DNA from: Tetraselmis striata
Taxonomy: Eukaryota; Chlorophyta; Chlorodendrophyceae; Chlorodendrales; Chlorodendraceae
Direction of reading: 5' to 3'
NCBI GenBank assembly: GCA_006384855.1
Contig: VCJN01000388.1
Span: 1 to 64,000 of the forward strand
Length of the DNA stretch: 64,000 nucleotides
Below, piece after piece: positions 46,380 to 61,745 of this stretch (positions are counted from its first letter, which is position 1; each line of letters starts with the position of its first letter). Both the position numbers and the translations under genes were made by a program. The notes beneath the pieces were generated by a model that worked only from the letters and a program-made list of their open reading frames with translations, was not told the DNA's origin and made no database searches.

Positions 46380-48123
46380 GCACGGTTTAGAGTCCGGGCC
46401 ACGCGCGTGCACGTGTGGGCGAGGGTGATCCACGGACGTGCGTTGCATATTCGACAACGGGATGGCGCACGAATCTTCGCCGTCTCATGAGGCGGCGAGC
46501 ACGCTCCCAAGCCGCCACCAAGCTCAGGACCCCGAGAAACTCTTGCGAGTAATATGGCATGATGGTGAGCCCGGGTGGTGCCTCGAGTGCCTCGCGATGA
46601 GCTGGCACCCCGATCCGCGGCCAAGCATGCGATACGTTGCACAGCGTGGCGCACCCCCGTGCTCACCTCACCCACTTTGCCGAAGACTATGCATGTGCAC
46701 TCCGACATGTCCAAGATGACGTCTTGTCGAAGAGGGCCCTTCTGTCCCGGCTCCGTGTTGTGCCACGCTGCATCCCGCACTGCCAACCTCCGTTGTATGT
46801 CGCCCAACATGGCGGAGCGCTCAATAAACCGATCCACAACCGTGGCCTAGGGCACCGTAGTGTACTTGACCTCGTACCGCATAGTCTTGAACTCCAACAT
46901 TGTGGCCTTCAAGCTCCGGGGATCATAGCTCCCGGTCACGACGTTGAACACCGTGAGGGGGAGCTTTGCGTCCGGCATCTTGTCCTCGACTTCATCCCTA
47001 GGTACTGTGTTGCCGAGAGGCACTGCCCGCTTGAACAAGTCATCCACCTTCCTGGCGGCGGCGTACAACGATACCCAGGTCGTGAACACGGTGATCGCAG
47101 ACGGCGTATGCGATAGCGTCGTGTTGCACACGCAAATGAGCGTTTCCGTGTACCAAGAGGTTCATGAGCGCCATAGAGGTCGACAGTGACGGGGTTGTGC
47201 TATGTTGAGGGCAGAAGGATTTGGCTGCTAACCACCGGGGCCATGCATGGGCTAGGTAGAAAGAAGTACCCGGCAGCGACCTCCCGCGACTCATGCGGAG
47301 ACATGACAGTCCGCGCGGTGGGGATGGCCACCGTCCACATGCCCGATCCCGCGTCGACCTGGCCGAACAAGATCCGTTTCCCTATATGTGACAGGGAGAT
47401 GGCCTCCTCATTCTGAAGCCGGGAGTGATTGGCATGGTCTAGAAATGCCGTCAACTCCTTTTGCGAGCTCGCCGCAGCCTCCGCCTCCCGCTCCATCATT
47501 CGGGCCTCCGCGTCGCTGAGGTGGCAAGCAGTATAGCCGTCTGGAGGCGGCCCTACGCCTCGCGCACCGCCGCGGCGTAGTTGGCCGACCCACGAGCATC
47601 GTTGAGGAAGTGGTCATCATACCAGCGGGCGGAAAAAATTGCGTCGAAGCTGCCTCGGTCAAGTACGGACTCAAGCGGTGGATAGACGAAACCATGGGGG
47701 AAGGTGTTGGTGTCGGAGTTCCTAGTGAGGAACCACGGGAGGATGTCATTCATGCAACCGATGAAGGCGGCATATCACGAACGGTAGCCATGCGGCCGAT
47801 GCCAGCGCCCTTCAACCGTGCGTGTGCGTGGGGAGGTGAATCTACCGCGCGCCATGGCCACTGCATCCTCGCTAAAAGTAGCCGCATCTGCGGCCGTCGA
47901 TGAGTCAGGGTCGTGCCAAAGCTCCGCCAAGAAATCGGCGACCACTGGGTTGGTGTCGGTGCCCTACGTGGAGGGATATAAAGAGACCCCTAGCACCCGC
48001 TCGACCGCAGTGAGGACGGTGGCATCCACCGCCTCCGCGAAGGCCCCCAATAACTCAAACGGAAGGCAGTTGCAGAGCCAATCCCCGCTATGTGTTGCAT
48101 CCAATGCTTGAGCAGGGCCCATG
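46380..48123 (-). pseudogene. Decayed unknown gene, minus strand
   Basis: Consecutive minus-strand segments look like one protein: MGPAQALDATHSGDWLCNCL from 48123 (stop at SLYPST), ADFLAELWHDPDSSTAADAA, CMNDILPWFLTRNSDTNTF with IFSARWYDDHFLNDARGSAN to 47553, EEAISLSHIGKRILFGQVDA, KVDDLFKRAVPLGNTVPRDE to 46847, and MLGDIQRRLAVRDAAWHN. Stops and frame changes separate them. The protein family is not recognised. The composition is that of a real folded protein, so this may be the remains of a transposon-borne gene. Confidence 0.45.
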
Positions 48124-48528
48124 CGTGGTGATGCAGCAGGGCGTGGGTGTACCGACGGCTGGGCTGGATGTACTGGCAGCTACTGGCAGCATCTTATCCC
48201 GGGCCGCCCTTGGACGACCTTCATCATCCTGAACTGCCGCTTACTATTTTAAAACACGTAAAGCGACGAATCCTCCTCTGCAGCAGAATAAATAACTATG
48301 TACATCTAAATATAAGTCTACACTTCTAAATACAACGCAATACTTACCGTATGGGGTATGGGACCCCCCCCCCCCCCCCCCCCCCGATTGCTCCCGGCTC
48401 CGCCGGCCTCGGCGTGCGTGCGCGCGACTGTGGCGGATACGGCGCGCCAGCCAGCAGTTCTAGCACACAAGGATACTTCATCGTCGCCACCAACACAATA
48501 AGCAAACAAACTCGCGCTTGCCGCAAGC

Positions 48529-48566
48529 AATTGCTTATTGCAATTGCTTCTCAATTGCAATTGAAC
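48529..48566. repeat. CAATTG palindrome cluster
   Basis: GCAATTGCTTATTGCAATTG and then CTCAATTGCAATTG: four overlapping self-complementary words just upstream of the cysteine synthase gene. Confidence 0.7.
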
Positions 48567-48654
48567 GGCATCCCGGGCTTCAAGGCAGCCGTCCGCAGCT
48601 GCGAGCCTGTTTGTAACCCAGCGCCAGAACCAAGTTTTGAGCAGTCGGAGGACG

Positions 48655-52737
<4,083 letters not shown>

Positions 52738-52855
52738 GGGGGGCTGACAAATGCGGTGCCCCCGCATTTCCCGCTCCGATGCGTGCGATGGCAAGGAGGG
52801 GACCGGGTAGTGCGATACTAGGATAGTCGCCACTAGGCACCGGCCTAGCCCAGGC

Positions 52856-52860
52856 TGTAA
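52856..52860 (+). terminator. UGUAA polyadenylation signal of the fusion gene
   Basis: TGTAA 119 bases past the stop, in the context CTGTAATGCTGG. Confidence 0.55.
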
Positions 52861-52959
52861 TGCTGGCCGGGCGTGCACGAGACTAGATTGATGCTCACTT
52901 CAAATTCACGCCAATACACCACATGTCCACGAAGAAGCGCTACAAGTAGGGAGTCTAAT

Positions 52960-53390
52960 CCATGGACTGCTTCATACCCATGTGGCAGCTCGCTTGGCTT
53001 GGACGTGTCAGCCAGATGGGATTTGAGCGTCTTCCCCGCTGAATGCTGGCGGCGTCATGGGTGCCTCACAAGCGCCCCAGGGGCAGCCCCAACATGACCT
53101 ATGGCCGCGCGGTTCAGAAGGCCCTCAAGATGTTTGGCATCGACATCACATGGCAGCCAACAGTGACCGGCCGCAGGTCAGACTGGCACCAAGCGCTGAA
53201 GCACGACAATTTTAAAGGAAACCCAAAGAAGAGCAGATGAAACCCTGATGAAACTTGAACTTGAATTATCTGTGTGTTGTAGCCCCATCATGCACCACAT
53301 TGTGCTGATGCGGGAATTCCACCCCATTTCCCAGAGAATGTATGTGGTGTTGAAGGCCCATCATCCGTGATTGTTTTCTTGACAAAGCAT
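52960..53390 (+). mobile_element. 5'-truncated LINE 3' end, copy 2
   Basis: The plus frame near 52990-53240 gives WLGRVSQMGFERLPR, a stop, then MLAASWVPHKRPRGSPNMTY and KALKMFGIDITWQPTVTGRR, ending KGNPKKSR. It matches the copy at 20660-21125, and the 3' UTR continues alike (CCCATTTCCCAGAGAATGTA). No reverse transcriptase domain. Confidence 0.75.
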
Positions 53391-54718
53391 GTATAGTATT
53401 GACTAAGCGACTTATATCATAGATTCGGGAAGCGCCCATGGCAAGTACTCGTACGGCCAAGCCGGAATTGGTTCCAGCAGATATGAAGCTGGATGAACCC
53501 GGCTGGAGAGGTTTCATGTTGATTGTAGGGTTAACCCCCCAAAGCCCATACGGCCGGTTGGAAGAACGCCGGAACTTGGTTATGGATAGCTAGACGGGAC
53601 ACCTGCGATTTGTGCGCGCTACAATCGTTGCCCGCGGAACGTTCAGGCTATAGAAAGCTGCGAGCTCAAGCATCCCGAAAAGGTGATTTAGTGCTGCGCG
53701 GAGGAGTGGCACTTGAGCTGACCGTTTTTCCCGCCATGAGCGGTGAGGACTCGCGGGTGAAGGCGCGGAATAAAACAAGGAGGTGGAGGCAGCTCAGCAG
53801 GCGGTTTGCATAACTTCTCCGGTTTCTGCTCACATCGATAGGTACAGGTGCCGACGCAATCACAAGAACCCGCATCCTAATTCTCATCCGAGTCAAGGTG
53901 CTGGCGAATTGTCCTTAATTCCGTAACAAATAAGTCCGTCATGATTTGTGTCCTCAATTTCGTAGCAAACAAGACAGCCGCGATTTGGGCTCTGCGTAGT
54001 AGTGCGCGTGCATGTGGCATTTGTTCTCAGAAGTGCTGCAGCGCCCGTGTGTACACAGACAGCCTGACTCAATATGAATGCATTGGTTTGGTTAAAACTT
54101 TCATATCATCTTGCACTTATATTGATCCGTTACTTTGTCTATATGAAAGCTTTTATGATTGACTCCATACGAAACTTTTTACTGGAATAAACTTTATATT
54201 CTCAACCGTGTGTAACTTGCTCGAAGCCACGAAACATTATAGGCTTTGTAGAATAATGAATGCATGATTAATTCTACAATATATGAAATATATATGTTAT
54301 ATATATCTGTGTGTGTGTGTATACAATTACCCTGGATTGTACTCTATCATAAACGGCTTACTATACAATAAATAACAACAGCTAAAAGAAAAAAGCTTAT
54401 ACCGTGATGTAAATCTTCAGTCCCTTGCGCTATGGGGGTTGCCGGATCTTTTCATTATAGGGAGTAAATGGAAACCTTTTCACAGCGATTCCAAGGTGCA
54501 CGCGAGGCAGTGGGCCCTCGCGGGAAGGGAGGGAAGGGAGGGCAAGGACCGCATAGACAAGTGGACATCACTGGGATAAACCTGCGGGATCACTGGTCAT
54601 CTGAGCAGAATCGGCAAGGCCATGCGGTGCCTCAATGCTCCACCTCTTTTCGCAGATGTCCGTCACACTCCGCGGAGCCACCGACACCGGCGGCGTCCCG
54701 CAGCTCACGCAGCAATAC
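53391..54718. other. Intergenic, no gene seen
   Basis: AT-rich from 54100 with a TATATGTTATATATATCTGT(GT)n piece at 54280-54320. A GGGAAGGGAG repeat is near 54530. No coding evidence. Confidence 0.45.
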
Positions 54719-54723
54719 TTACA
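54719..54723 (-). terminator. UGUAA polyadenylation signal of CCDC77
   Basis: TGTAA on the minus strand, 45 bases past the CCDC77 stop. Confidence 0.55.
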
Positions 54724-54767
54724 CCGTGGGGACCCAAGAGCACATGGGGAGAGATTACGGGGCTGGG

Positions 54768-57403
54768 CTATCTTGCGGGCTTGCGGCCGCCGGGCGGCGC
54801 GGACTTGGGCGCCGCCCGCTTGGCCTTGCCGGGCGCCTTGGAAGCCGCGGGCGCCGGCGGGGCGGGCCGCCCGGGCAGCTTGCGCCGCGAGGTGTCGAGC
54901 CGCGCCTGCAGGCCGCCCAGCGCGGCGCGGATGCCGCGCAGGTCGCCGCCCAGCGCGGACGTCACGCTGCCCGCGTCGCTGCGCCCGTCGTCGGGCGGCC
55001 CCTCCACGTCGGGCGCCCGCCGCTCCAGCTCGTCCAGCAGCGCGTCCAGCCGCTCGTCGTCGTCCAGCCGGTGGACGAGCTTGAGCTGCTGCACGCGGCG
55101 GTCCACCGCCGCCAGGCTGCGCCGCAGGTACGTCACGTCCGCGGTGAAGCCCTCCATGTCCAGCGCGCGCCGCGCCTCCACCGACGCCAGCTGCGCGCCG
55201 CAGTCCCACCGCGGCAACCAGCGAAACGCACTCAGGGCGGCACGAGAGGAGAGCACAAGGCGGAGGAACGGCGTACCGGTGTACACCATGCCACAAAATA
55301 CCGAGCCGTTTGTCCGCATCGAGAAGGCAGTAGAGTGCCGGGACAACGGGGATGCGTTCGGATGCGTTTCAACCATCCAAGTATACCGCTCCCTTCGTTG
55401 CTGGGTGAAGCGGGTCAGAAACCATGACCATGCGCCGCGCTCAAAGTAAGGAACCGGTATGCGCCATGTCGCCCCGCCCGGGTGTAGCGGCACCCTGATC
55501 ACAACATCCGAGGCTCGATGAACTATTTTAGGCACTGCTGGAACGCCCGTCAGGTGAGTCAATGCCCGGATGAGCGACGCCGCCGTACTGCCGGTAGCTA
55601 TAGCAGGGAATGCTCCCGCCCACAATGCAGCGGAACGGACCCCCTCCCGCCCCCCTCCCCCTCGGCATAGGCATGACACGTGCGCCACGGCTGCCTCACA
55701 GCGATGCGCCCACTAAACCACGACCACGCCAGCGACGCCCACCACACCCACCTTCTCCTCCAGCGCCTTGACCTTGGCGGCCAGGTCGGCGACGCGCTTC
55801 TCGTACTGCGCCTTGACCGCGCTGTGCACGCCCTCCAGGTTGATCAGCTCCTCCTCGCGCGCCTTGAGCTGCTCGCGGAACGCGCCGACGTACTCCTCCG
55901 TCTTGGCCTCCGCCAGCGCGCGCGCCGCCTCCACGCGCTCGCCCGCCTCGCGCGCCACGTCGCCCAGCTGCGCCTCCATCGCCGCGCGCTCCTGCGCCAG
56001 CGCCGCCTCCGCCGCCACCGCCGCGCTCGCCGCCTCCTGCTTCTCGCGGCGCAGCACGATCAGGTCCTTCGTCGTCTGCAGCAGCGTCGCCTCCGTCTTC
56101 TTCAGCTTCCCCGCCTGCGCGTCCAGCCGCTGGTTGTACGCCACACGGTGCGCCTCCTCGTCCTGCTCCCGGATGCGTCGGTCCGACAGCAGCGCGGAGA
56201 TGCGCTCGTTGGCGAACTGCTTCTGCTCGTTCAGCTGCGCCTGCAGCGACTCGATCTTGAGCATCATGGAGTCCGTGTTGGCGGAGGGCAGGTACACCGT
56301 GCGCATCACGCGCTCGGGGGAGCCGCCGCCCCGGCCGCCGGCGGAGGAGCCGGTGCCGGCCGAGGGGCGTGCCGGCGGCCCGCCACCCGGCGCGCGCGGG
56401 AACACGGTCATCCGGTCCGGCTTGGCGCCGCGGAAGTACGTGATCTCTTGCTCCACCGGCTGCGTGAGCGACAGCAGGTGCTGGATGCGCTTGCGGTCCT
56501 CCGTCTCCTGCGGGAGGGCGCGCGCGCACCAGACCGGTCGTCAGGTCTGCCCCCTTGACCGGCCTCCGTGCCGTGCACATGTCGGGTCCCTGCGCCACCT
56601 CTTTGCGCCGCCACAGCGCATCGGACCCCGCCGACTCCGCCAGGACCACGAGAGAGATTTGCGTGCTGCCTCAGCTCGGCTCCGCCGCTACCGTCAGGGT
56701 GGGTTCTCGTGCACCACACTCCCACCCGCAGGCACCGCTGTGTCCGGCAGGGCTAAACGGAGGGGGAAGGTTGGGGGGGGGGGGGGGGGGGGGGGGAGGA
56801 GGGGGGGGGGGGGGGGGGGAGGCACTGCACCTGCAGCTTAAGCTCATCGTTCTCGGCCTGCAGCGCCAGCAGGCGCTCGCGCTCCTCGAACAGGTAGGTG
56901 TGGCTGTCGGACAGCGCCTTCTGCAGCTCTCGAACCTGCCAAGCCACAACCAACCGCGGGGGACACGGCGGACTTCGGCCACCCTTCATGGTAGCCATGC
57001 GTACCCTCCAGGGTGCAAACGTTCTTATGGTAGCCTCCACGTGTGAAAATCCGGGCTATGTGTGGCGCAGCGGCGGAGAAGCCGAGCACTTCGAGTAGGA
57101 CTGGGGCGGGGTTCTCGTCGTCGGCGGGAATTTATAATCCCGAGTCGGGGTTTTCAGGTTTGGGTTTACCTCGTCGGCGCGCTTGCGGTTCTCCCACTCC
57201 AGGCGATGCAGCTCCCGCTTGTCCACAGCGCACGCATCCAGCCGAGTCAGCAGCTCGCCACGCTCTCGCTCGAACTCGTCCAGGCGCTGCTTGTAGAAGC
57301 CCAGCAGCTGCGGGCTGGGCTGGAGCTCGCCCGGCGCCGGCGGCCGGTTCTCCTTGCTCACCAGCACGCCCGGCTCCACCTCCACCCCCCGCGACCCCGC
57401 CAT
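54768..57403 (-). CDS. CCDC77: CCDC77-like centrosome/basal-body coiled-coil protein
   Basis: In animals CCDC77 is a centrosomal coiled-coil protein; a basal-body role here is inferred. Exons on the minus strand: 57403-57170, 56935-56831, 56507-55752, 55190-54768, all phase 0, GT-AG, 505 residues (human 488). Start chosen at the ATG giving MAGSRGVEVEPGVLVSKENR. LLGFYKQRLDEFERERGELL is the first helix. ELQKALSDSHTYLFEERERL and RKRIQHLLSLTQPVEQEITYF are near-identical in pattern to animal CCDC77. A long coiled coil follows (IESLQAQLNEQKQFANERIS to VADLAAKVKALEEK). The final exon has ARRALDMEGFTADVTYLRRS and a Pro/Lys/Arg-rich tail. A Gly/Pro linker sits at about residues 140-170. A poly-C run (sense) fills intron 2. 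Confidence 0.88.
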
Positions 57404-57910
57404 ACCCGCGCGCTCCACGCCCCACACTCCACCCCCGGCCTGGCCGGACGGACGTTGGGTGCTTTGCTTGCGGAGCTGCCGGGGGATGCGGTGTCCTGAT
57501 GAAACGCGTCGCGGCTGCTCGTCGGCGGATGTGCGCGCAACCGAAGTGTTCCGGCATTTCCGACGACGAGGACGGCACGACACAGCAGAAAGGCATCATC
57601 ATGATTGGGTACTCCTCCGCCCCCCCCCCCGTTCTGCGCCTTCATCGTCACTTGCCTTCTGACGTGACGTACCCGGGTACCTGTATACCCGAACAAAGTC
57701 GTCGCGGGCAGCTCGCGCGACGATTGAGGTAGCGACTATGAACGTTGACTCGGCGTTGACCGCCATCCCGTCATTTGAGAAAGGGCGCGGGGGTGCGATA
57801 CCCGAGTAAATGTATTTGATGACCGTCAAATCAGGTGAAATCGCTAAATTAATGACGTGGCAGCGGGGCGAGTCGGAATATCTTGATTATATAGATATTT
57901 TAGCCGTTCA
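57404..57910. other. Upstream region of CCDC77
   Basis: No second gene. The minus frame extending upstream of the CCDC77 start contains no recognisable sequence. The promoter is expected here. Confidence 0.4.
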
Positions 57911-57914
57911 TAAT

Positions 57915-58165
57915 AAATAAGTTCGCCCCGCCGGGTCGCCATCGCGCGGCATAAGCCGCTCAGCACTTGACCCCTTGGGCCAACTGCTGTCGTAGGTCTG
58001 GCATACCCTGTAGCCAGTAGACAGATGCCCCATTCGAGACCCGAAAGGGCTAGTGCATTAACGGGGTAAACATGGGACACGGGCCCAGTCGATATTGCCA
58101 TGAAATGACATTATAGCCGGGAATCGATCCCGGGACCTCATGAGTAAATAAGAGACCACCGCTCT
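57915..58165 (-). repeat. SINE-like repeat with tRNA-derived head
   Basis: On the minus strand, TAGAGCGGTGGTCTCTTATT and GGTCCCGGGATCGATTCCCG form most of a tRNA-like head (the D-arm start is missing). The body (GCAATATCGACTGGGCCCGT) and tail (CCAGACCTACGAC, CGGCGGGGCGAACTTA) follow. The same order occurs around 38925-40345. Confidence 0.6.
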
Positions 58166-58330
58166 ATTTTATTTACATGAGCTAGCCGCAAAAGGCGATA
58201 TCGGAAATCACCAAAATAAAAGGCAATCAGAAAGGTCCTCTACAACGACTGCGAGGTGGAAGCAGCAACATGAGAAGACGCAGAATGGGCACGAGCCCAC
58301 GCATCAGACTTGGCCATCTGCACACCGCTC
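58166..58330 (-). mobile_element. LINE 3' end joined to the SINE-like head
   Basis: The minus strand matches the end of the LINE at 38700-38870: the last codons (GGCCAAGTCTGATGCGTG-like), the stop, then GATTGCCTTTTATTTTGGTG. The LINE tail meets the tRNA-like sequence inside its D-loop. Confidence 0.65.
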
Positions 58331-59410
58331 TATCGAGCGGACAAACAACGAGCCATGTACTCGTACCTCACTCCGCGCCCGATCCGCTCCACGTATATAC
58401 TCACCAGCGCCGTACGCACGACGACATTGATTTCAGGGTTGCGCCAAAAAATGGCATGCAAGTCATGGTACTACATCCTAAAGTCCCAACTTCAGCTGAA
58501 TTCAGTTTAGCATGAATACCTCCCGGAAATGGCATGAATACCCCCATATCTGAAGTCCCTCTAGAATAACGAGATACGGGACGTAGCCGTAGTATATGCC
58601 CCACATGCTTTGTGTGGCGGATAGTATGGAATAGCCCACTATCAGTATATTAGCTAGTGTTGACGCGATCATCGGCAATACGAGAATATATAGTGTATTA
58701 CTATATTATGTACGGACCGGGGGAGGGGGGCAATCTGAATTCGTATATGTGATTGTATAACTACATATGTCATTTGTATATGTTATCCTTGGCGCCAGCT
58801 GTAATTGGCCATGCTGCTCTCTTGCTTGGCGGCTGTTTGACGCTGCGATGCTGGAAGGATAGCCACAACGCATATTACACCTTGCCACACCACTTTTCCT
58901 CACCAAACCACCCTCTTCCCTCACGATACAAACGAGTATGGATGCCGCGGACCCAGCCGCGCAGCCTGCACTGAACGCCGGCGACGCGGGTGGTGGCTTT
59001 CATGCGTGTCATCGGCGGGAGGCGCCAAGCAACCAACCTCCAGCACTAACACCGAGGCGTCATCAGCCCGCGGCCGCTCCGCCGCCCGCCTCCTTGCTAT
59101 CCCCCGTAGTGTTGGACTCTTGGTGACGTCTATTCCCAGTTCCCTATCGCGCCTATTCTGTCCGTGTCCCATACCGGCGGTCCCGATGTTCCGATAGAAC
59201 TCGACGACGACGATGAGGATGATAAGCTCAAACCCACATGGGATCTCACTGCAAAGGCGGGAGGGTCATAGGTTTGTAATCACACACATGTAACAGTATT
59301 TTCATCAACCGTTAACGAATTTTGCCACTTCTCCGCGCCGTTGGGGTGGGGGGGGGGGGATTCAAGCCTGAATTCAGCATGAAGACCTGCATACATGAAC
59401 TCAAGTAGAC
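58331..59410. other. Region with no certain gene
   Basis: The plus frame 58938-59126 (Ala/Pro-rich, MDAADPAAQPALNAG) and a following frame ending VPIELDDDDEDDKLKPTWDL before a stop at 59270 could be fragments of one acidic protein, but no family is recognised. Poly-G at 59348-59360. Confidence 0.35.
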
Positions 59411-59479
59411 CCGTTGCATGAGTGTGGAATCCAGAGAGCCGCAAAGATCAATCGTAGTAGTCGCTACATTGTACAGCCC

Positions 59480-59597
59480 CGCGTCCGCCGACTCGCCGAC
59501 TTGGGGCCCGGCGTCCGTCGACGGACGGGCGATGGTCGTCCGGCGTCCGGCGACGGACGAACGACGGCGTCCGGCGTCCGGGTCCGGACCTTAGAAA
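59480..59597. repeat. GC-rich CGTCCGGCGTCC repeat, copy 2
   Basis: Reverse-complement relative of 25925-26015, rich in GGCGTCCGTCGACGGACG and GGCGTCCGGCGACGG words. Confidence 0.7.
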
Positions 59598-60610
59598 CGG
59601 CGTTCAGCTCAGCATGAACTGAATACCTTCAGCGCAACCATGGTTCATGTCGCCCGCGAACTCAACGTTCTATTAGGAGACAGGTAGGGCAATATTAGAA
59701 TAGAATGGATCACGTGTTGATAATTTGCCTTTTTTGAGAGTAAACTGACATCTACATCTTGGTCGTATTGCGAATCGATTACGGATAGCACTTTTGACAT
59801 TTTCTTATTAATGTACACTGCCCATGTAATATGAAAATAAATATACGTACATTTCTCCAAATTGTATGAAGTTACAGTAGTAGTAAGTAATGCATACAAA
59901 TGCAAAACCGTTAAAATACGATATTGTTATCATCATGCATTTGATGATATGTACCAATTATCAACGACGATATTCCTGAGTCGTATCAGGTGCCTACTGG
60001 TGTCAGCTGTGGATATATAATGACATAATATTATCGCCTGCCGCGTATGTTCATCATTGGGGCAAGTAAGGTTTATTTCAAAGTCCATGATATATTCGCA
60101 CCCATAAACTCTGACATTGGTATTGCCCGTTTAGGCTCACAATACATTAATCCCATGTACGACGACAGCGAGACACATGCTGCCCCCCCCCCCTCCCCCC
60201 GCTGACGGACAAATAATTACTTGGTCAGCAGTCCTTGCTGACCCTAATCAAATTTGTGACATCTAGGGCATTGGCATCACTTGGGTCATGCCCAGTCTTG
60301 GAGCGCCTCCCTACTAGGACGTCCCGTCTGCCACACCAGTATGCCTATGTATGTATGTAGATATCGAGCATGTAAAAGCAGCAGCTTATGCAATAGATCT
60401 TGCGAAACTATACATAGGCGGATGTACATTTTTACATATATATATATATATATACACATAGATATATATAGTTCTATACATATCGGACCTCGAGGCATAA
60501 CATTTTTTGCTCCCGCTTGCAGCGGTTCCTATCGGCTGCGGGGCATATGATGCCTAGCCTCTATATCTATATTCTACATCCGCGATATCCTATGTATTCG
60601 CAGACTTGCG
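59598..60610. other. AT-rich non-coding stretch
   Basis: TA-rich runs at 60430-60475 and a C run near 60183-60200. No gene seen. Confidence 0.45.
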
Positions 60611-61743
60611 CCCTTAGTCTTGCTTGAGTGTGCACTCGCACGCGCGCTTGGTTTGCGCTCTAGATGTCTTCAATGGAGCACCTATGCCTTTCAGCTCCAC
60701 CTTTGGCGCGCCCACTTTTGAGGGTGCACCTGTATGTGGGCTTTCCGGCTTCACCAGTGTTCTTGCAATCTTCTTGCCCCTTAGTGGTTACCAAGAGGGG
60801 GAGACGTCGGGTACATCGAATCCTTATATGCATGCATACACATACATATATGCACATATCTTCATATGCTGTCGTCACTAAGATTATCTATCTTTATGGG
60901 CGTCTGTATATGCGCACATATGTCATGGTTATAGATGCATACAAAAACGTTCTCGCGCGTGCACATCCACCCGTCCACATATGTCTATTCATTGCTTCTG
61001 TCATTGACTATCGTTTTTTGCGACATTGTTCCCCTTCTCGCCCAGTGTACGTGTAGGGAAGTCTGCAGCCTCGCATACGCGCGTTGCTGTATGGCAGCTT
61101 GCCCCATGTCTGGTCTTCCTGCTCATCTGTTGGCCACTCCGGACCACTCTTCTGCTTCTGCCACTTTTGCCTTGCAGAGCCTGCCGCACCAAGGCAAGGC
61201 ATCGTATTTGCAGTCGGCTGGGCAGTTTATGTCACATTCTCGTGGGACGTACACTTGGTCCCGTCGCGCCACTCTGCTGACAGAGTGCTCGCTGGTGCTG
61301 ACTGGTGCTCGCTGGCCCCCGGGTCTACGGCGCGCCCTTCACTTCAAGACTGCTCTCCTTTGGCGGTCGTGGCCTTCCTGGAGTACTGGCGCTTGTCGCA
61401 TGTGAGCAGTGCGCCTGCAAGCGCGCTGCCGCTAGCGCATGGCACGTCGGTTCCTGTGGCCCCATCCACGCTACGCACCGCTGCCAACTTCAACTTGTCC
61501 GGCATCATGACCACCCTTTGGCGCTGCGGCCCTTGGCGCCCCGAGGCTGCAAGCGGCAACTCGCGTGCACGATACCGTGCAGCAGTGTCTGCAGGGGTAT
61601 GAGCTACAGCGCTTCGCGTCTGCGGGCGCGACTCCCGCTGTTGCCGTACCCTTGGCTTCTGAGACGTACTTGAGCGCGGTTTCGGATCTGCACATCAGCA
61701 TCGCTGCCTCTTCCGAGCTACCTTTGCGTGGTGCTGTGGCGTG
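60611..61743 (+). pseudogene. Possible remnant of a coding region, unknown
   Basis: Plus-strand frames of protein-like composition follow each other with shifts: GAPMPFSSTFGAPTFEGAPV near 60680, HLLATPDHSSASATFALQSL near 61120, LAVVAFLEYWRLSHVSSAPA near 61370, and LASETYLSAVSDLHISIAAS ending at a stop at 61743. The family is not recognised; it may be a retroelement ORF. Confidence 0.3.
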
Positions 61744-61745
61744 AC

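Noticed and set aside
54468-55427. 319-codon plus-strand open frame
   Set aside because: Antisense to the final CCDC77 exon, with Arg/Ala-rich low-complexity text and no family match.
55680-56841. Plus-strand frames of 292 and 357 codons
   Set aside because: Antisense to the main CCDC77 coiled-coil exon.
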